From Pseudomonas frederiksbergensis (GTDB taxonomy: Bacteria; Pseudomonadota; Gammaproteobacteria; Pseudomonadales; Pseudomonadaceae), in the NCBI RefSeq assembly GCF_003732705.1, contig NZ_MOBR01000020.1, forward strand, positions 1-64,000: a stretch of DNA of 64,000 nt, read 5' to 3'. Position numbers and translations under genes: made by a program. Below the pieces are notes generated by a model. The model did no database searches. It worked only from the letters and a program-made list of their open reading frames with translations, and was not told the origin of the DNA. Positions 17,271 through 25,015 of this stretch are shown here, piece by piece; position 1 is the first letter of the stretch, and every line of letters starts with the position of its first letter.

Positions 17271-17388
17271 CATCAACTGAAGCACAGGGAGTGCTCAGGA
17301 TCACGGATGATCGACCATAAGCAAGGATTCGCTGCCGACAGGGAGTCGACATGGTCTTGGGAAAAACCCGCTTCGGCGGGTTTTTTTT
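17271..17388 (+). ncRNA. rsmX: RsmX-like regulatory small RNA, copy 1
   Basis: The roughly 118-base transcript shows the hallmark of Rsm sRNAs: GGA motifs in hairpin loops. Seen are GCAC-AGGGA-GTGC, GATCA-CGGA-TGATC, an AAGGATT loop and CGAC-AGGGA-GTCG. GACCAT near 17313 can pair with ATGGTC near 17351. It ends in a rho-independent terminator, CCCGC-TTCG-GCGGG with an 8-T run. Such RNAs sequester the translational repressors RsmA/RsmE and are switched on by GacS/GacA. No reading frame is conserved between the copies, supporting an RNA product. Start set about 6 bases after the -10 box. Confidence 0.85.
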
Positions 17389-17427
17389 CGTCTGTCGAAA
17401 ATCCAATGACCGCGCCCAACCCAAATT

Positions 17428-17521
17428 CCCTGTGGGAGCGAGGCTTGCCCGCGAAGAGGCCATCGCATCCAACATCAATCCTGACTGACCCACCGCTTTC
17501 GCGAGCAGGCTCGCTCCCACA
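17428..17521. repeat. REPIN 1 of the rsmX region
   Basis: Inverted pair CTGTGGGAGCGAGGCTTGCC / GAGCAGGCTCGCTCCCACAG, directly downstream of rsmX copy 1. Confidence 0.85.
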
Positions 17522-17561
17522 GTAAATCGCTGCCATCCCCCAATATCGCGCCAACCCAGAT

Positions 17562-17655
17562 CCCCTGTAGGAGCAAGGCTTGCCCGCGAAGAGGCCATCA
17601 CATCCAACATCAATGCTGGCTGATCCACCGCTTTCGCGAGCAGGCTCGCTCCCAC
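17562..17655. repeat. REPIN 2 of the rsmX region
   Basis: Inverted REP pair with a middle part (catcacatccaacatcaatgc) nearly identical to the third element, indicating tandem amplification of a REPIN plus spacer. Confidence 0.85.
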
Positions 17656-17697
17656 CCTTGATCATCGCCAGACACAAATCCCGCGCCAACCCAGATC

Positions 17698-17792
17698 CCC
17701 TGTAGGAGCAAGGCTTGCCCGCGAAGAGGCCATCACATCCAACATCAATGCTGACTGACCCACCGCTTTCGCGAGCAAGCCCGCTCCCACAG
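17698..17792. repeat. REPIN 3 of the rsmX region
   Basis: Nearly identical to the element at 17562-17655, followed by the same AGTAAATCGCTGCCATCCCC spacer that follows the first element at 17522. Confidence 0.85.
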
Positions 17793-17855
17793 TAAATCGC
17801 TGCCATCCCCAAATACCGCGTAGAACACAGATCCCACAGGAAAAAATCAGGCACC

Positions 17856-17923
17856 AATGGTCAATCGCTTACACGCACTCGCGGGTATGTCGTCTGTTTA
17901 AGCTTCGGCGATGCGCCTATTCT
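17856..17923 (+). promoter_or_regulatory. Putative GacA-dependent promoter of rsmX copy 2
   Basis: CTTACA (17868-17873) and a TATTCT -10 box (17918-17923) are 44 bases apart, as in copy 1; TATGTCGTCT is conserved between them. The left half of the expected GacA palindrome is not conserved. Confidence 0.5.
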
Positions 17924-17928
17924 GGATC

Positions 17929-18043
17929 CATCAACTGAAGCACAGGGAGTGCTCAGGATCACGGATGATCGACCATTAGCCAGGATGGCTGCCGACAGGA
18001 TGTCGCAATGGTCTTGAGAAACCCGCTTCGGCGGGTTTTTTTT
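17929..18043 (+). ncRNA. rsmX: RsmX-like regulatory small RNA, copy 2
   Basis: A near duplicate of copy 1 starting from CATCAACTGAAGCACAGGGA. GGA-bearing hairpin loops: GCAC-AGGGA-GTGC, GATCA-CGGA-TGATC, GCC-AGGAT-GGC and CGAC-AGGAT-GTCG. Its substitutions relative to copy 1 keep the third and fourth hairpins paired, which is the pattern expected for selection on RNA structure. The terminator CCCGC-TTCG-GCGGG-T8 is identical. The gene has its own promoter elements, so it is probably expressed independently of copy 1. Confidence 0.87.
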
Positions 18044-18083
18044 CGTCTGCCAAAAAGCATCGGCAACACCACGCTTTTGCTTT

Positions 18084-18173
18084 TGTAGGAGCAAGGCTTG
18101 CCCGCGAAGAAGCTGACGCGGTGTCCAGATAGAACCGTGTCATCGTTCATCGCGGGCAAGCCTTGCTCCTACA
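18084..18173. repeat. REPIN 4 of the rsmX region
   Basis: TGTAGGAGCAAGGCTTGCCC with inverted partner GGGCAAGCCTTGCTCCTACA. It abuts the 5' end of the truncated third RsmX copy with no gap. Confidence 0.85.
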
Positions 18174-18259
18174 GATCACGGATGATCGACCATTAGCCAG
18201 GAAGGCTGCCGACAGGATGTCGCAATGGTCTTGAGAAACCCGCTTCGGCGGGTTTTTTT
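18174..18259 (+). ncRNA. Truncated third RsmX copy, promoterless
   Basis: Starts abruptly at GATCACGGATGATC immediately after a REPIN and continues to the CCCGC-TTCG-GCGGG terminator. It keeps three GGA hairpins (CGGA, GCC-AGGAA-GGC, CGAC-AGGAT-GTCG) but lacks the promoter, upstream half-site and first hairpin of copies 1 and 2. It is nearly identical to copy 2, so it is likely a recent duplication remnant. It could be transcribed only by readthrough, and would then supply extra RsmA/E binding sites. It also provides a terminator near the convergent AraC gene. Confidence 0.75.
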
Positions 18260-18288
18260 ATGGGCGATGGAAAAGCCGGGAAGGCTCG

Positions 18289-19209
18289 CTAGGTCGCTTC
18301 TTCCCGCAAACGCGCCATGTCTTTACTCGGCGAAGCGCCAAACAGACGGCTGTATTCACGGCTGAATTGCGACGGGCTTTCGTAACCCATTTTGTAGCCG
18401 ACGGACGAAACGTCGCTGTCCTGGGCCAGCAACAACCGCCGCGCCTCTTGCAGGCGCAACTGTTTCTGGTACTGCAACGGGCTCATGGCCGTGACGGATT
18501 TGAAGCGGTGATGCAGTGCCGAGGTGCTGAGGTTGATCAACTGCGCCAGGCGTTCGATGCTCAGCGGTTCGGCGTAATGCCTGTTCAACCATTCGATGGC
18601 GCGGCTGATGCGGTGGGTCTGGGAGTCAGGAATGGCGATTTCATGCAAGCGCTGGCCCTGCTCACCGCACAATAACCGATAGAAAATCTCCTGCTGGGCC
18701 AGCGGTGCCAGGGCGGCAATGTCGTCCGGCGTGTCGAGCAACCGCAGCAAGCGCAGCACCGCATCCAGCAACGGCGCGTCGATGCGGTCCAGAAACAGAC
18801 CACGCCCGGAAGGGGTTGTCGTGGGCGCAGCGGTCGAGCCAACATCGGCAATCAACCGGCAAATCTGCGCCGGGTCGATGTCCAGGCGCAGGCACAGGTA
18901 GGGGCGTTCAGGGCTGGCCTCGATGACCTTGCCGGCCAGGGGCAGGGTGACCGACACCACCAGATAATTCAGCGCGTCGTAGAAATAACGTTCCGCCCCC
19001 AGCCGCACCTCCTTGCGCCCGTCGACAATCACACACAATCCCGGCTTGTGGATGCTATGCAAATCCTCGGTCGGGTGATCGCTGCGGATCAGGTGCACAT
19101 CCTTGATCGCCGTCGGATGGACCCCGTATTCCGGGGCGAAACGCTTCATCAGGCTGGCCAGTTCGGCGCGCCGCAGGTCGATGCCGTCCGCAGAAGTTGA
19201 AGCCGTCAT
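18289..19209 (-). CDS. AraC-family transcriptional regulator
   Basis: A 306-residue regulator with an N-terminal AraC_N-type ligand/cupin-like domain (LCVIVDGRKEVRLGAERYFYDALNYLVVSVTLPLAG) and a C-terminal double helix-turn-helix (SIERLAQLINLSTSALHHRFKSVTAMSPLQYQKQLRLQEARRLL and the VGYKMGYESPSQFSREYSRLFG signature). The ATG at 19209 was chosen over 19305 because GGAG precedes it at 9 bases and the domain begins soon after. It is divergent from the SDR gene at 19388 and likely regulates it; AraC_N regulators in this position commonly control the adjacent dehydrogenase. The inducer is unknown. Confidence 0.88.
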   Translation of the reverse strand: MTASTSADGIDLRRAELASLMKRFAPEYGVHPTAIKDVHLIRSDHPTEDLHSIHKPGLCVIVDGRKEVRLGAERYFYDALNYLVVSVTLPLAGKVIEASPERPYLCLRLDIDPAQICRLIADVGSTAAPTTTPSGRGLFLDRIDAPLLDAVLRLLRLLDTPDDIAALAPLAQQEIFYRLLCGEQGQRLHEIAIPDSQTHRISRAIEWLNRHYAEPLSIERLAQLINLSTSALHHRFKSVTAMSPLQYQKQLRLQEARRLLLAQDSDVSSVGYKMGYESPSQFSREYSRLFGASPSKDMARLREEAT

Positions 19210-19387
19210 GCTGATCCATCTCCCTGGCCGCTGCTGTGATCGCGTTAGTAAAACCGATTGCGCCGATGCCGGCCAGTGCCGTATCGCCCGTACAGAATCG
19301 TGCAAGAAGGCAGGAGAAACCGGCTAACCCGACCCCGCGCGGCCTCCCTAATCTGGACCTGTCGAAACCGGAAGCAGGAGAGTCATC

Positions 19388-20125
19388 ATGTCCCATCTAC
19401 AAGGCAAAGTGGTTGTCATTACCGGCGCCAGCAGCGGCATCGGCGAAGCCACCGCACGGTTGCTGGCCAGCCTGGGCGCTCGCGTCGTCCTCGGCGCCCG
19501 GCGGGTCGAACGCCTGGAAACGCTGGTCGCCGAGCTCAAGCAAAGCGGGTACAGCGCAGAGTTTCAAGCAGTAGACGTCACCCGCCGCGATGATGTGCAA
19601 GCCTTCATCGATTTCGCCGTCGAACGCTTCGGCCGGGTCGATGTGATCGTCAACAACGCCGGTGTCATGCCACTGTCGAAACTTGAACGTTTGAAGTTCG
19701 AGGAGTGGGACCGCATGATCGACGTCAACATCCGCGGCGTGCTCCACGGTATCGCCGCCGGGTTGCCGCTGATGCAGGCCCAGCGCTCGGGTCAGTTCAT
19801 CAATATTGCATCGATTGGTGCCTATAGCGTCAGCCCGACAGCGGCGGTGTATTGCGCCACAAAATTCGCGGTGCGGGCGATTTCCGAGGGGTTGCGCCAG
19901 GAAGTCGGGGGTGACATTCGGGTCACGCTGATCTCCCCCGGAGTCACCGAATCCGACCTGGCCGAAAGTATTTCCGATGCCGGTGGCCGCGCGCAAATGC
20001 GTGAATTCCGCAAAATCGCCATTCCTGCCGCCGCGATTGCGCGGGCGATTGCCTACGCCATCGATCAACCGGCAGAGGTGGATGTCAGCGAACTGATTGT
20101 GCGCCCGACCGCCAGTCCGTTTTGA
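19388..20125 (+). CDS. Short-chain dehydrogenase/reductase (SDR)
   Basis: A classical SDR of 245 residues: cofactor motif TGASSGIGEA at residues 13-22, NNAGVM near 89, catalytic Ser in NIASIGAYS and YCATK (Tyr/Lys) near 155-159. It resembles the YdfG-like, probably NADP-dependent, oxidoreductases. AGGAG before the ATG supports the start. It is followed after 14 bases by a small Atu4866-type protein gene in the same operon, and preceded by the divergent AraC regulator. The substrate is not evident. Confidence 0.88.
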   Translation: MSHLQGKVVVITGASSGIGEATARLLASLGARVVLGARRVERLETLVAELKQSGYSAEFQAVDVTRRDDVQAFIDFAVERFGRVDVIVNNAGVMPLSKLERLKFEEWDRMIDVNIRGVLHGIAAGLPLMQAQRSGQFINIASIGAYSVSPTAAVYCATKFAVRAISEGLRQEVGGDIRVTLISPGVTESDLAESISDAGGRAQMREFRKIAIPAAAIARAIAYAIDQPAEVDVSELIVRPTASPF

Positions 20126-20139
20126 GAGGAGCGCGCAAC

Positions 20140-20397
20140 ATGAGCAAGGCATTCGGCAATCAAGACAAATACGTCGGCCTGTGGGTCACTGCCGACGGCG
20201 TGATCCGCCACCAACTGTTGCCCGGCGGGCGTTACGACGAGGCACGGGGTAAACGGGAGAGCGCCTATCTGGGGCGTTACTGGCTGGAGGGTGACCACAT
20301 CGAGTATGTCGACGACACCGGCTTCACCGCCGACGGCGATTTTCGCGATGACGTGCTGTATCACGCCGGCATGGTGCTTTACCGGCAGCCGACGTGA
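20140..20397 (+). CDS. Small Atu4866-domain protein
   Basis: An 85-residue protein with the pattern of the Atu4866 family (YVGLWVTADGVIRHQLLPGGRYDEARG...YLGRYWLEGDHIEYVDDTGFTADGDF), a small beta-rich domain frequently encoded next to SDR and AraC genes. I chose the ATG at 20140 because GAGGAG precedes it at 8 bases; the frame is open to 20122. No catalytic motif is evident. Biochemical function is unknown; operon position suggests it assists the SDR. Confidence 0.82.
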   Translation: MSKAFGNQDKYVGLWVTADGVIRHQLLPGGRYDEARGKRESAYLGRYWLEGDHIEYVDDTGFTADGDFRDDVLYHAGMVLYRQPT

Positions 20398-20407
20398 TGA
20401 CCAAACG

Positions 20408-20437
20408 GCGAGCCCTTCATGGGCTCGCTGCTTTCAT
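20408..20437. terminator. Bidirectional terminator between convergent genes
   Basis: GCGAGCCC-TTCAT-GGGCTCGC forms an 8-bp stem and is followed by a T-rich stretch (TGCTTTCATTT). It lies between the Atu4866 gene and the convergent isonitrile hydratase-like gene. Confidence 0.6.
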
Positions 20438-21124
20438 TTACCGCAGATTGAGCCTGGCCGCCGCCCGCTCGACGATCAACTTGCGCTGCTGGTAAGACGG
20501 CGCCGCACGTCGTTGCGCCTCTTCGACGATGGCGTTTGGCGCGGTGTCCGGGCTACCGGACTGGAACGGTGGCGACGGGGCGTATTCCAGTTGCAGCTGA
20601 ATCACTTGCGCAATGTCCTTATCTAACAGCTCCGCGGCCAGGGTCAGGGCAAAGTCGATGCCCGCCGTGATCCCGCCACCGGTAAACAGATTACCGTCGC
20701 GCACCACCCGATCCTTCACCGGGATCGCGCCCAGGGGCGCGAGAAAATCGTGATAAGCCCAGTGCGTGGTGGCGCGCTTGCCTTGCAGCAGGCCCGCCGC
20801 ACCCAGCACCAGCGAACCGGTGCACACCGATGTCACGTAACGGGCATTGGCTGCCTGGGCCTTGATGAAAGCCAGGGTGCCTTCGTCTTCCATTAACGGC
20901 CCGACACCGCTGCCGCCGGGAATGCAGATCACGTCCAGCGCCGGGCAATCGTCGAACGTGGTGGTCGGTTTCAGCACCAGCCCAGTGCTGGCGGTGACTG
21001 GCACCAGGTCCTTCCAGATCAAATGCACCTTCACGTCCGGCAGCGAGGCCAGCACGTCATAAGGGCCGGTCAGGTCCAGTTGTTGAACCTGTGGAAACAA
21101 CAGAAAACCGATCTGCAACGTCAT
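20438..21124 (-). CDS. inhA: Isonitrile hydratase-like DJ-1/PfpI protein
   Basis: A 228-residue DJ-1/PfpI-superfamily protein whose length and sequence pattern match isonitrile hydratase (InhA), which hydrates isonitriles to N-substituted formamides. The nucleophilic Cys lies in TSVCTGSLVLGAAGLLQGKRATTHW, and the acidic partner is in the early LTGPYDVLASLPDV region. The ATG at 21124 with GGAG upstream was preferred over the open frame to 21508. It is divergent from a GlxA-type regulator that itself carries a DJ-1 domain. I infer the substrate from the family only; other DJ-1 proteins share this motif. Confidence 0.8.
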   Translation of the reverse strand: MTLQIGFLLFPQVQQLDLTGPYDVLASLPDVKVHLIWKDLVPVTASTGLVLKPTTTFDDCPALDVICIPGGSGVGPLMEDEGTLAFIKAQAANARYVTSVCTGSLVLGAAGLLQGKRATTHWAYHDFLAPLGAIPVKDRVVRDGNLFTGGGITAGIDFALTLAAELLDKDIAQVIQLQLEYAPSPPFQSGSPDTAPNAIVEEAQRRAAPSYQQRKLIVERAAARLNLR

Positions 21125-21214
21125 GGCGCTTATCTCCTGATTGGGGTGGACGGCTTCACTGTAGGCTCGTAGCATCTGGCGTATCCGCCAATCACCCCAC
21201 GAATTACGCCAATC

Positions 21215-22198
21215 ATGCCCAAAGCCATTCATGTGCTCGCGTTTACCAACGTGCAACTGCTCGACGTCACCGGGCCGTTGCAGGTATTCGCCTCGGCCAA
21301 CGACATTGCCCGGCAACTGGGTTTGCCGGCGCCCTATGCGCCGTCGGTGATTGCCAGCGGTGGCGGGGCGGTGATGTCTTCGGCGGGGTTGGCGCTGTTG
21401 GCTGAACCGTTGCCCTCGGGTGACAGCGACACGTTGATCATCGCCGGCGGTTGGGGCGTTTACTCGGCGTCGGAAGACGCCCGACTGGTGGCGTGGGTAC
21501 GCGAACACGCGGCGGGTTGTCGTCGGGTTTCCTCGGTGTGCACCGGCGCTTTTTTACTGGCCGCCAGTGGCTGGCTTGACGGTCGGCGGGTGGTGACCCA
21601 CTGGACCCGTTGCGAGGAGTTGGCGCAAAAGCACCCGCGCCTGCAAGTCGAGCCCAACCCGATCTTTATCAACGACGGCCCGGTGTGGACCTCGGCTGGG
21701 GTCACCGCCGGCATCGACCTGGCGCTGGCCATGGTCGAAGAAGACCTTGGCCGTGCCATGGCCCTCGATGTTGCGCGGCATTTGGTGGTGTTTCTGAAGC
21801 GTCCGGGCGGGCAGTCGCAGTTCAGTGTGACCCTGTCCTTGCAACAGGAAGGCAGCCGTTTCGACGAACTTCATGCCTGGATAAGCGAAAATCTCACCAA
21901 GGATCTCGGTGTGCCGACTCTGGCCCTGCAAGCCGGTATGAGCGAACGCAGCTTCATCCGTCACTACCGCACCGACACTGGGCAGACCCCGGCCCGGGCC
22001 ATCGAACTGATTCGGGTCGAGACCGCGCGCCGATTGCTCAGCGATACCGGCGTACCGATCAAGCGGGTCGCGGTGCAATGCGGGTTCGGCAGTGAAGAAA
22101 CCCTGCGCCGCAGTTTCTTGCGAGCCATGGGCGTGACGCCCCAGGCGTATCGCGAGCGCTTCAGCGTCAGCCTTTCAGTAGATCCAGTAACGCCTTGA
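21215..22198 (+). CDS. GlxA-family transcriptional regulator (DJ-1-like domain plus AraC HTH)
   Basis: A 327-residue regulator with an N-terminal DJ-1/PfpI domain (about 1-190; VCTGAFLLAASGWLDGRRVVTHW) used for ligand sensing, followed by an AraC-type DNA-binding domain (about 215-315; VPTLALQAGMSERSFIRHYRTDTGQTPARAIELIRVETARRLL and CGFGSEETLRRSFLRAMGVTPQAYRERF). It is divergent from the isonitrile hydratase-like gene and probably controls it. Its 3' end overlaps the convergent alpha/beta hydrolase gene by about 30 bases, so the two transcripts are antisense to each other there. Confidence 0.88.
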   Translation: MPKAIHVLAFTNVQLLDVTGPLQVFASANDIARQLGLPAPYAPSVIASGGGAVMSSAGLALLAEPLPSGDSDTLIIAGGWGVYSASEDARLVAWVREHAAGCRRVSSVCTGAFLLAASGWLDGRRVVTHWTRCEELAQKHPRLQVEPNPIFINDGPVWTSAGVTAGIDLALAMVEEDLGRAMALDVARHLVVFLKRPGGQSQFSVTLSLQQEGSRFDELHAWISENLTKDLGVPTLALQAGMSERSFIRHYRTDTGQTPARAIELIRVETARRLLSDTGVPIKRVAVQCGFGSEETLRRSFLRAMGVTPQAYRERFSVSLSVDPVTP

Positions 22199-23093
22199 TC
22201 GTCGCTTCGGGCGCTTCTTCGGGAATGTTGTGCCCAACGCCTGCCAACACGCGGCGCTCGTAGGGGCCGGTGAAATGCTCGATGTCATCGTCTGCCTCCG
22301 GTGCCGGTCCTACACCGTCATCAGCCCCGCACAGGGAAATCGTTGGCACGTTGATCGGTGGCTGCTTGGCCAGCGCTTCCTCCATCCATTCCAGCGCCGG
22401 GTCGCCCGCAACGTACATGAAGCGATGCCGGTAAGAGTGGATCACCACCTCGACGAAATCCGGGTTATCGAACGCCGGCGCACTCAAGGGATAACGCTCG
22501 TCGTTCCTGGCCCAGGTCGGCGACCACAGGCGCCAGAGCAATTCGCAAAAGGCCCGGCGATTTTCGGTCAAGCCGTCAACACCACGCTGGGTGTGAAAGT
22601 AGAACTGATACCAGAGGCGGTGTTCGGTTACCGGGTCCCGTGGCCGGATCGAGCCGGGAATATTCTGCAAGTTGTAGCCATCGCCGGTGACCAGGCAGCG
22701 AACCCGCTCCGGCCACAACGCCGCCACGATACACGCCGCCCGACCGCCCCAGTCATAGCCACAGAGCGCGGCTTGGGGGAGGGCGAGGGCGTCCATCAGC
22801 TCCAGCAAGTCCTGGGCGAGCGCGGCTTGTTGACCGGAGCGCAGGGTGTCGGGGCTGTTGAAACGGGTCGGGCCGTAGCCGCGCAGGTACGGGACGATGA
22901 CGCGATAGCCCAGCGCGGCGAGGGCCGGGGCGATTTCGTCGTAGCCCCTGGGCGAGTAGGGGAAGCCGTGGAGCAGGATGATCGGGTCGCCGGTGGTGGG
23001 GCCGTGGTGTTCGTAGGCGATATTCAGTTGAGGCGTTTCAATGTGCTGAATGACTGGCGACTGGGTCACGACCGAACTCCTGAGCATGGGCAT
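22167..23093 (-). CDS. Alpha/beta hydrolase (epoxide hydrolase/haloalkane dehalogenase-like)
   Basis: An alpha/beta-fold hydrolase of about 308 residues. The oxyanion segment is ILLHGFPYSPRGYDEIAP, the nucleophile elbow is GYDWGG (Asp nucleophile, as in epoxide hydrolases and dehalogenases, not Ser), the acid region is ISLCGADDGVGP, and the catalytic His is in AGVGHNIPEEAP. The start at 23093 gives a plausible leader; downstream Met codons are possible. It is convergent with, and overlaps, the GlxA-type gene. The substrate is unknown. Confidence 0.85.
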   Translation of the reverse strand: MPMLRSSVVTQSPVIQHIETPQLNIAYEHHGPTTGDPIILLHGFPYSPRGYDEIAPALAALGYRVIVPYLRGYGPTRFNSPDTLRSGQQAALAQDLLELMDALALPQAALCGYDWGGRAACIVAALWPERVRCLVTGDGYNLQNIPGSIRPRDPVTEHRLWYQFYFHTQRGVDGLTENRRAFCELLWRLWSPTWARNDERYPLSAPAFDNPDFVEVVIHSYRHRFMYVAGDPALEWMEEALAKQPPINVPTISLCGADDGVGPAPEADDDIEHFTGPYERRVLAGVGHNIPEEAPEATIKALLDLLKG

Positions 23094-23124
23094 CCGAGCA
23101 CATTAGCTGATGAATTGTGTCATC

Positions 23125-23514
23125 TCAGGCTTCCACTTCCGCCACCTGATTAAAGTACTTCGTCCGATCCGGCGTAAACGTCACCACCATTTTCGTCCGG
23201 GAACAGGTCAACGCCCGCTCCGTCGCCAAATCAATATCCAGATCTTCCCCGCGCAACCCCTGCCATTGCGCCAGGTACTTAAGCGAACCGTATTTTTCGA
23301 GTTTTTTCAGGCTGCGGCTCACGCCACCTTTCCAGCCCAGCACCGGCAGTTCGCCGGCGAGGCACTGTTGGGCGACGTCGGGAAATCGCGTGGCGCGTTG
23401 GCGGCCGATTTCCCAGCATTTGATCAGGCCCTTGTCGTGGTCTTCCCACAGTGCATCCCGGTTGAGGCCGGTGCGCAGTGGGTTGTCGATGGTGCGGTGG
23501 ATACGCTGGGTCAT
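23125..23514 (-). CDS. Hypothetical protein, 129 residues
   Basis: I do not recognise this family. The ATG at 23514, preceded by AAGGAAC, gives a basic, soluble 129-residue protein with several Trp residues (ALWEDHDKGLIKCWEIGRQRATRF, LGWKGGVSRSLKKLEKYGSLKYLAQWQGLRGEDLD). No signal peptide or membrane segment is visible. The frame remains open to 23673, but that extension runs towards the repeat upstream and lacks a ribosome-binding site. It lies just upstream, in the same orientation, of the alpha/beta hydrolase gene (31-base gap), so it may share its transcript. Confidence 0.6.
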   Translation of the reverse strand: MTQRIHRTIDNPLRTGLNRDALWEDHDKGLIKCWEIGRQRATRFPDVAQQCLAGELPVLGWKGGVSRSLKKLEKYGSLKYLAQWQGLRGEDLDIDLATERALTCSRTKMVVTFTPDRTKYFNQVAEVEA

Positions 23515-23688
23515 TCTTGTTCCTTGAATTCGGGTTTTATTGGACAGCTCCGCTGTGCCCGTTGACGGTGGATGGTAGGGGCGGATGAAACAGCTGGCAA
23601 CAGGGTATTTGCGGGTGTAGGAAACATGCGTAGAGGGTGAAACGCTTGGTATGTTTTGTCGCTGTAGGATCATTTCCTACGCGACTTT

Positions 23689-23819
23689 GTGGCGAGGGGG
23701 CTTGCCCCCGTTCGGCTGCAAAGCAGTCGCAGACCAGCAAATGCGCTGCTTTTGGAGAAATGAGTTGGCAGGTTTGGGGGGCGCTACGCACCTCAACGGG
23801 GGCAAGCCCCCTCGCCACA
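23689..23819. repeat. Long inverted repeat of a different REP class
   Basis: TGTGGCGAGGGGGCTTGCCC at the left and GGGCAAGCCCCCTCGCCACA at the right flank about 90 bases. This is a second Pseudomonas REP type, distinct from the GTAGGAGCGAGGC class elsewhere in the window. It fills most of the 420-base gap 23515-23934; I see no gene there. Confidence 0.75.
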
Positions 23820-23934
23820 GGGGGTGCCCGGCGGTCAGATGAACCGCATCTTGTTGGTTTAATTGACCAGAAGAAGAGACATTTCCGACAAGCTCTGTGG
23901 GTTATGTATGACTCTCAATATCGATTTAAACGCA

Positions 23935-24807
23935 TCATCGGTAAGGTCGTTTCAACTCGGGCTCCCGGACCAGGCGACTGTTGGCGCCGATGCAATATTC
24001 TACGAGATTACTTTCTTCAAAAAAGTCGACGCTGATAATGCTCGAGCGATAAAGGAAATAGCTGTCCATATCAAACCAGGCGTTAATTTCCTTGGTTAAT
24101 TTAGTGGGGCCAAGCGCAAAGGTATATTGCGTCATCGATAGCCGCCACGGATAGATTGAAGTAGGTGGGTTCTGCATCACCTCCGTGATGTATTCTGCAA
24201 GCTCTGCAGCTGTAATGAATGTATCTCCCTGCCAGCGGTTGTCAAAGGCGGGCCAGAACAGTTCGGAGTAAAACTTCTCATAGTATTCAATCGAAAGAAT
24301 GACCCGTCGTTTCGGGCTGATTTTTTTCAATTGTGCGAAGTCCAGGTGTCTGTCGCGATGTGGGATCAGACGCTCTTCCAATCCACCAAGTATCTGGGCT
24401 TTGAACGCCTGGTGATCAAAACGGTTATTTTTTTCGTCAAGCAGTTTGTTGAAGTCCAGAATAATGAACTCATCTGGATTTTCATCGAGGAAGGTATTGA
24501 CTGAGGCGATGATTTCCTTGAGCCGTCGACCGCGGATCAGCGAGTGAAAAGTCATGAATTCATTGTTACGGGTCATCATGCGCAGATCAAACGACCGGGC
24601 GCCGTTTCTCATCTGCCACAGTAAGTCGTGATTTTGACAAAGTGACCAATGGGCCGATGTGGATTCCGGGAACGGATGGCCGATGTCCCAATCCATACCC
24701 GCGTTGTGGCAGCCGGGCCAGACAAATTGGCCGATCGTCAGACTGTCAATGTGCGGGGTGGTGCTCATCCAATTAGCGTAGTTGTTGCGTGTGGCTGAAT
24801 TGCTCAT
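23935..24807 (-). CDS. PI-PLC X-domain-like phosphodiesterase
   Basis: A 290-residue protein resembling bacterial phosphatidylinositol-specific phospholipase C (PLCX domain). The first catalytic His is in WPGCHNAGMDWD (compare the family's P-G-T/S-H-D/N-x-G), followed by RNGARSFDLRMM and the second His in FMTFHSL; the FIILDFNKL strand is also typical. No clear signal peptide is seen from the ATG at 24807 (MSNSATRNN), so export, if any, would be by another route. Base composition is visibly more AT-rich than neighbours, hinting at acquisition. It could act on phosphoinositides of a eukaryotic host or on another phosphodiester. Confidence 0.75.
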   Translation of the reverse strand: MSNSATRNNYANWMSTTPHIDSLTIGQFVWPGCHNAGMDWDIGHPFPESTSAHWSLCQNHDLLWQMRNGARSFDLRMMTRNNEFMTFHSLIRGRRLKEIIASVNTFLDENPDEFIILDFNKLLDEKNNRFDHQAFKAQILGGLEERLIPHRDRHLDFAQLKKISPKRRVILSIEYYEKFYSELFWPAFDNRWQGDTFITAAELAEYITEVMQNPPTSIYPWRLSMTQYTFALGPTKLTKEINAWFDMDSYFLYRSSIISVDFFEESNLVEYCIGANSRLVREPELKRPYR

Positions 24808-25015
24808 GATAAATATTCTAGTAGTTAGTTGCGCGGCCGGCGGGTGGGTTGTGCCGGGTATGGCCACTTTATAGTCGAGCAGGTGGTTTAAATTAAAGTT
24901 GGAAAGTGTGGCAATAAAATACAACGGAGATAGGGCGATTAGCGCTAGGCAGTATTGTTTGTAAGTTTAACTTGTGAGTCGCCGACAATGCGCAAGGTCA
25001 TGCCGGCGACTTTGC

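Noticed and set aside
17307..17525. Short protein-coding frame across rsmX copy 1 and the adjacent REPIN.
   Set aside because: It spans an RNA terminator and a REPIN, and is not conserved in rsmX copy 2.
17428..18173. CRISPR array suggested by regularly repeated 20-30 base units.
   Set aside because: Repeats are inverted REP doublets, not direct repeats with unique spacers; no cas genes are present.
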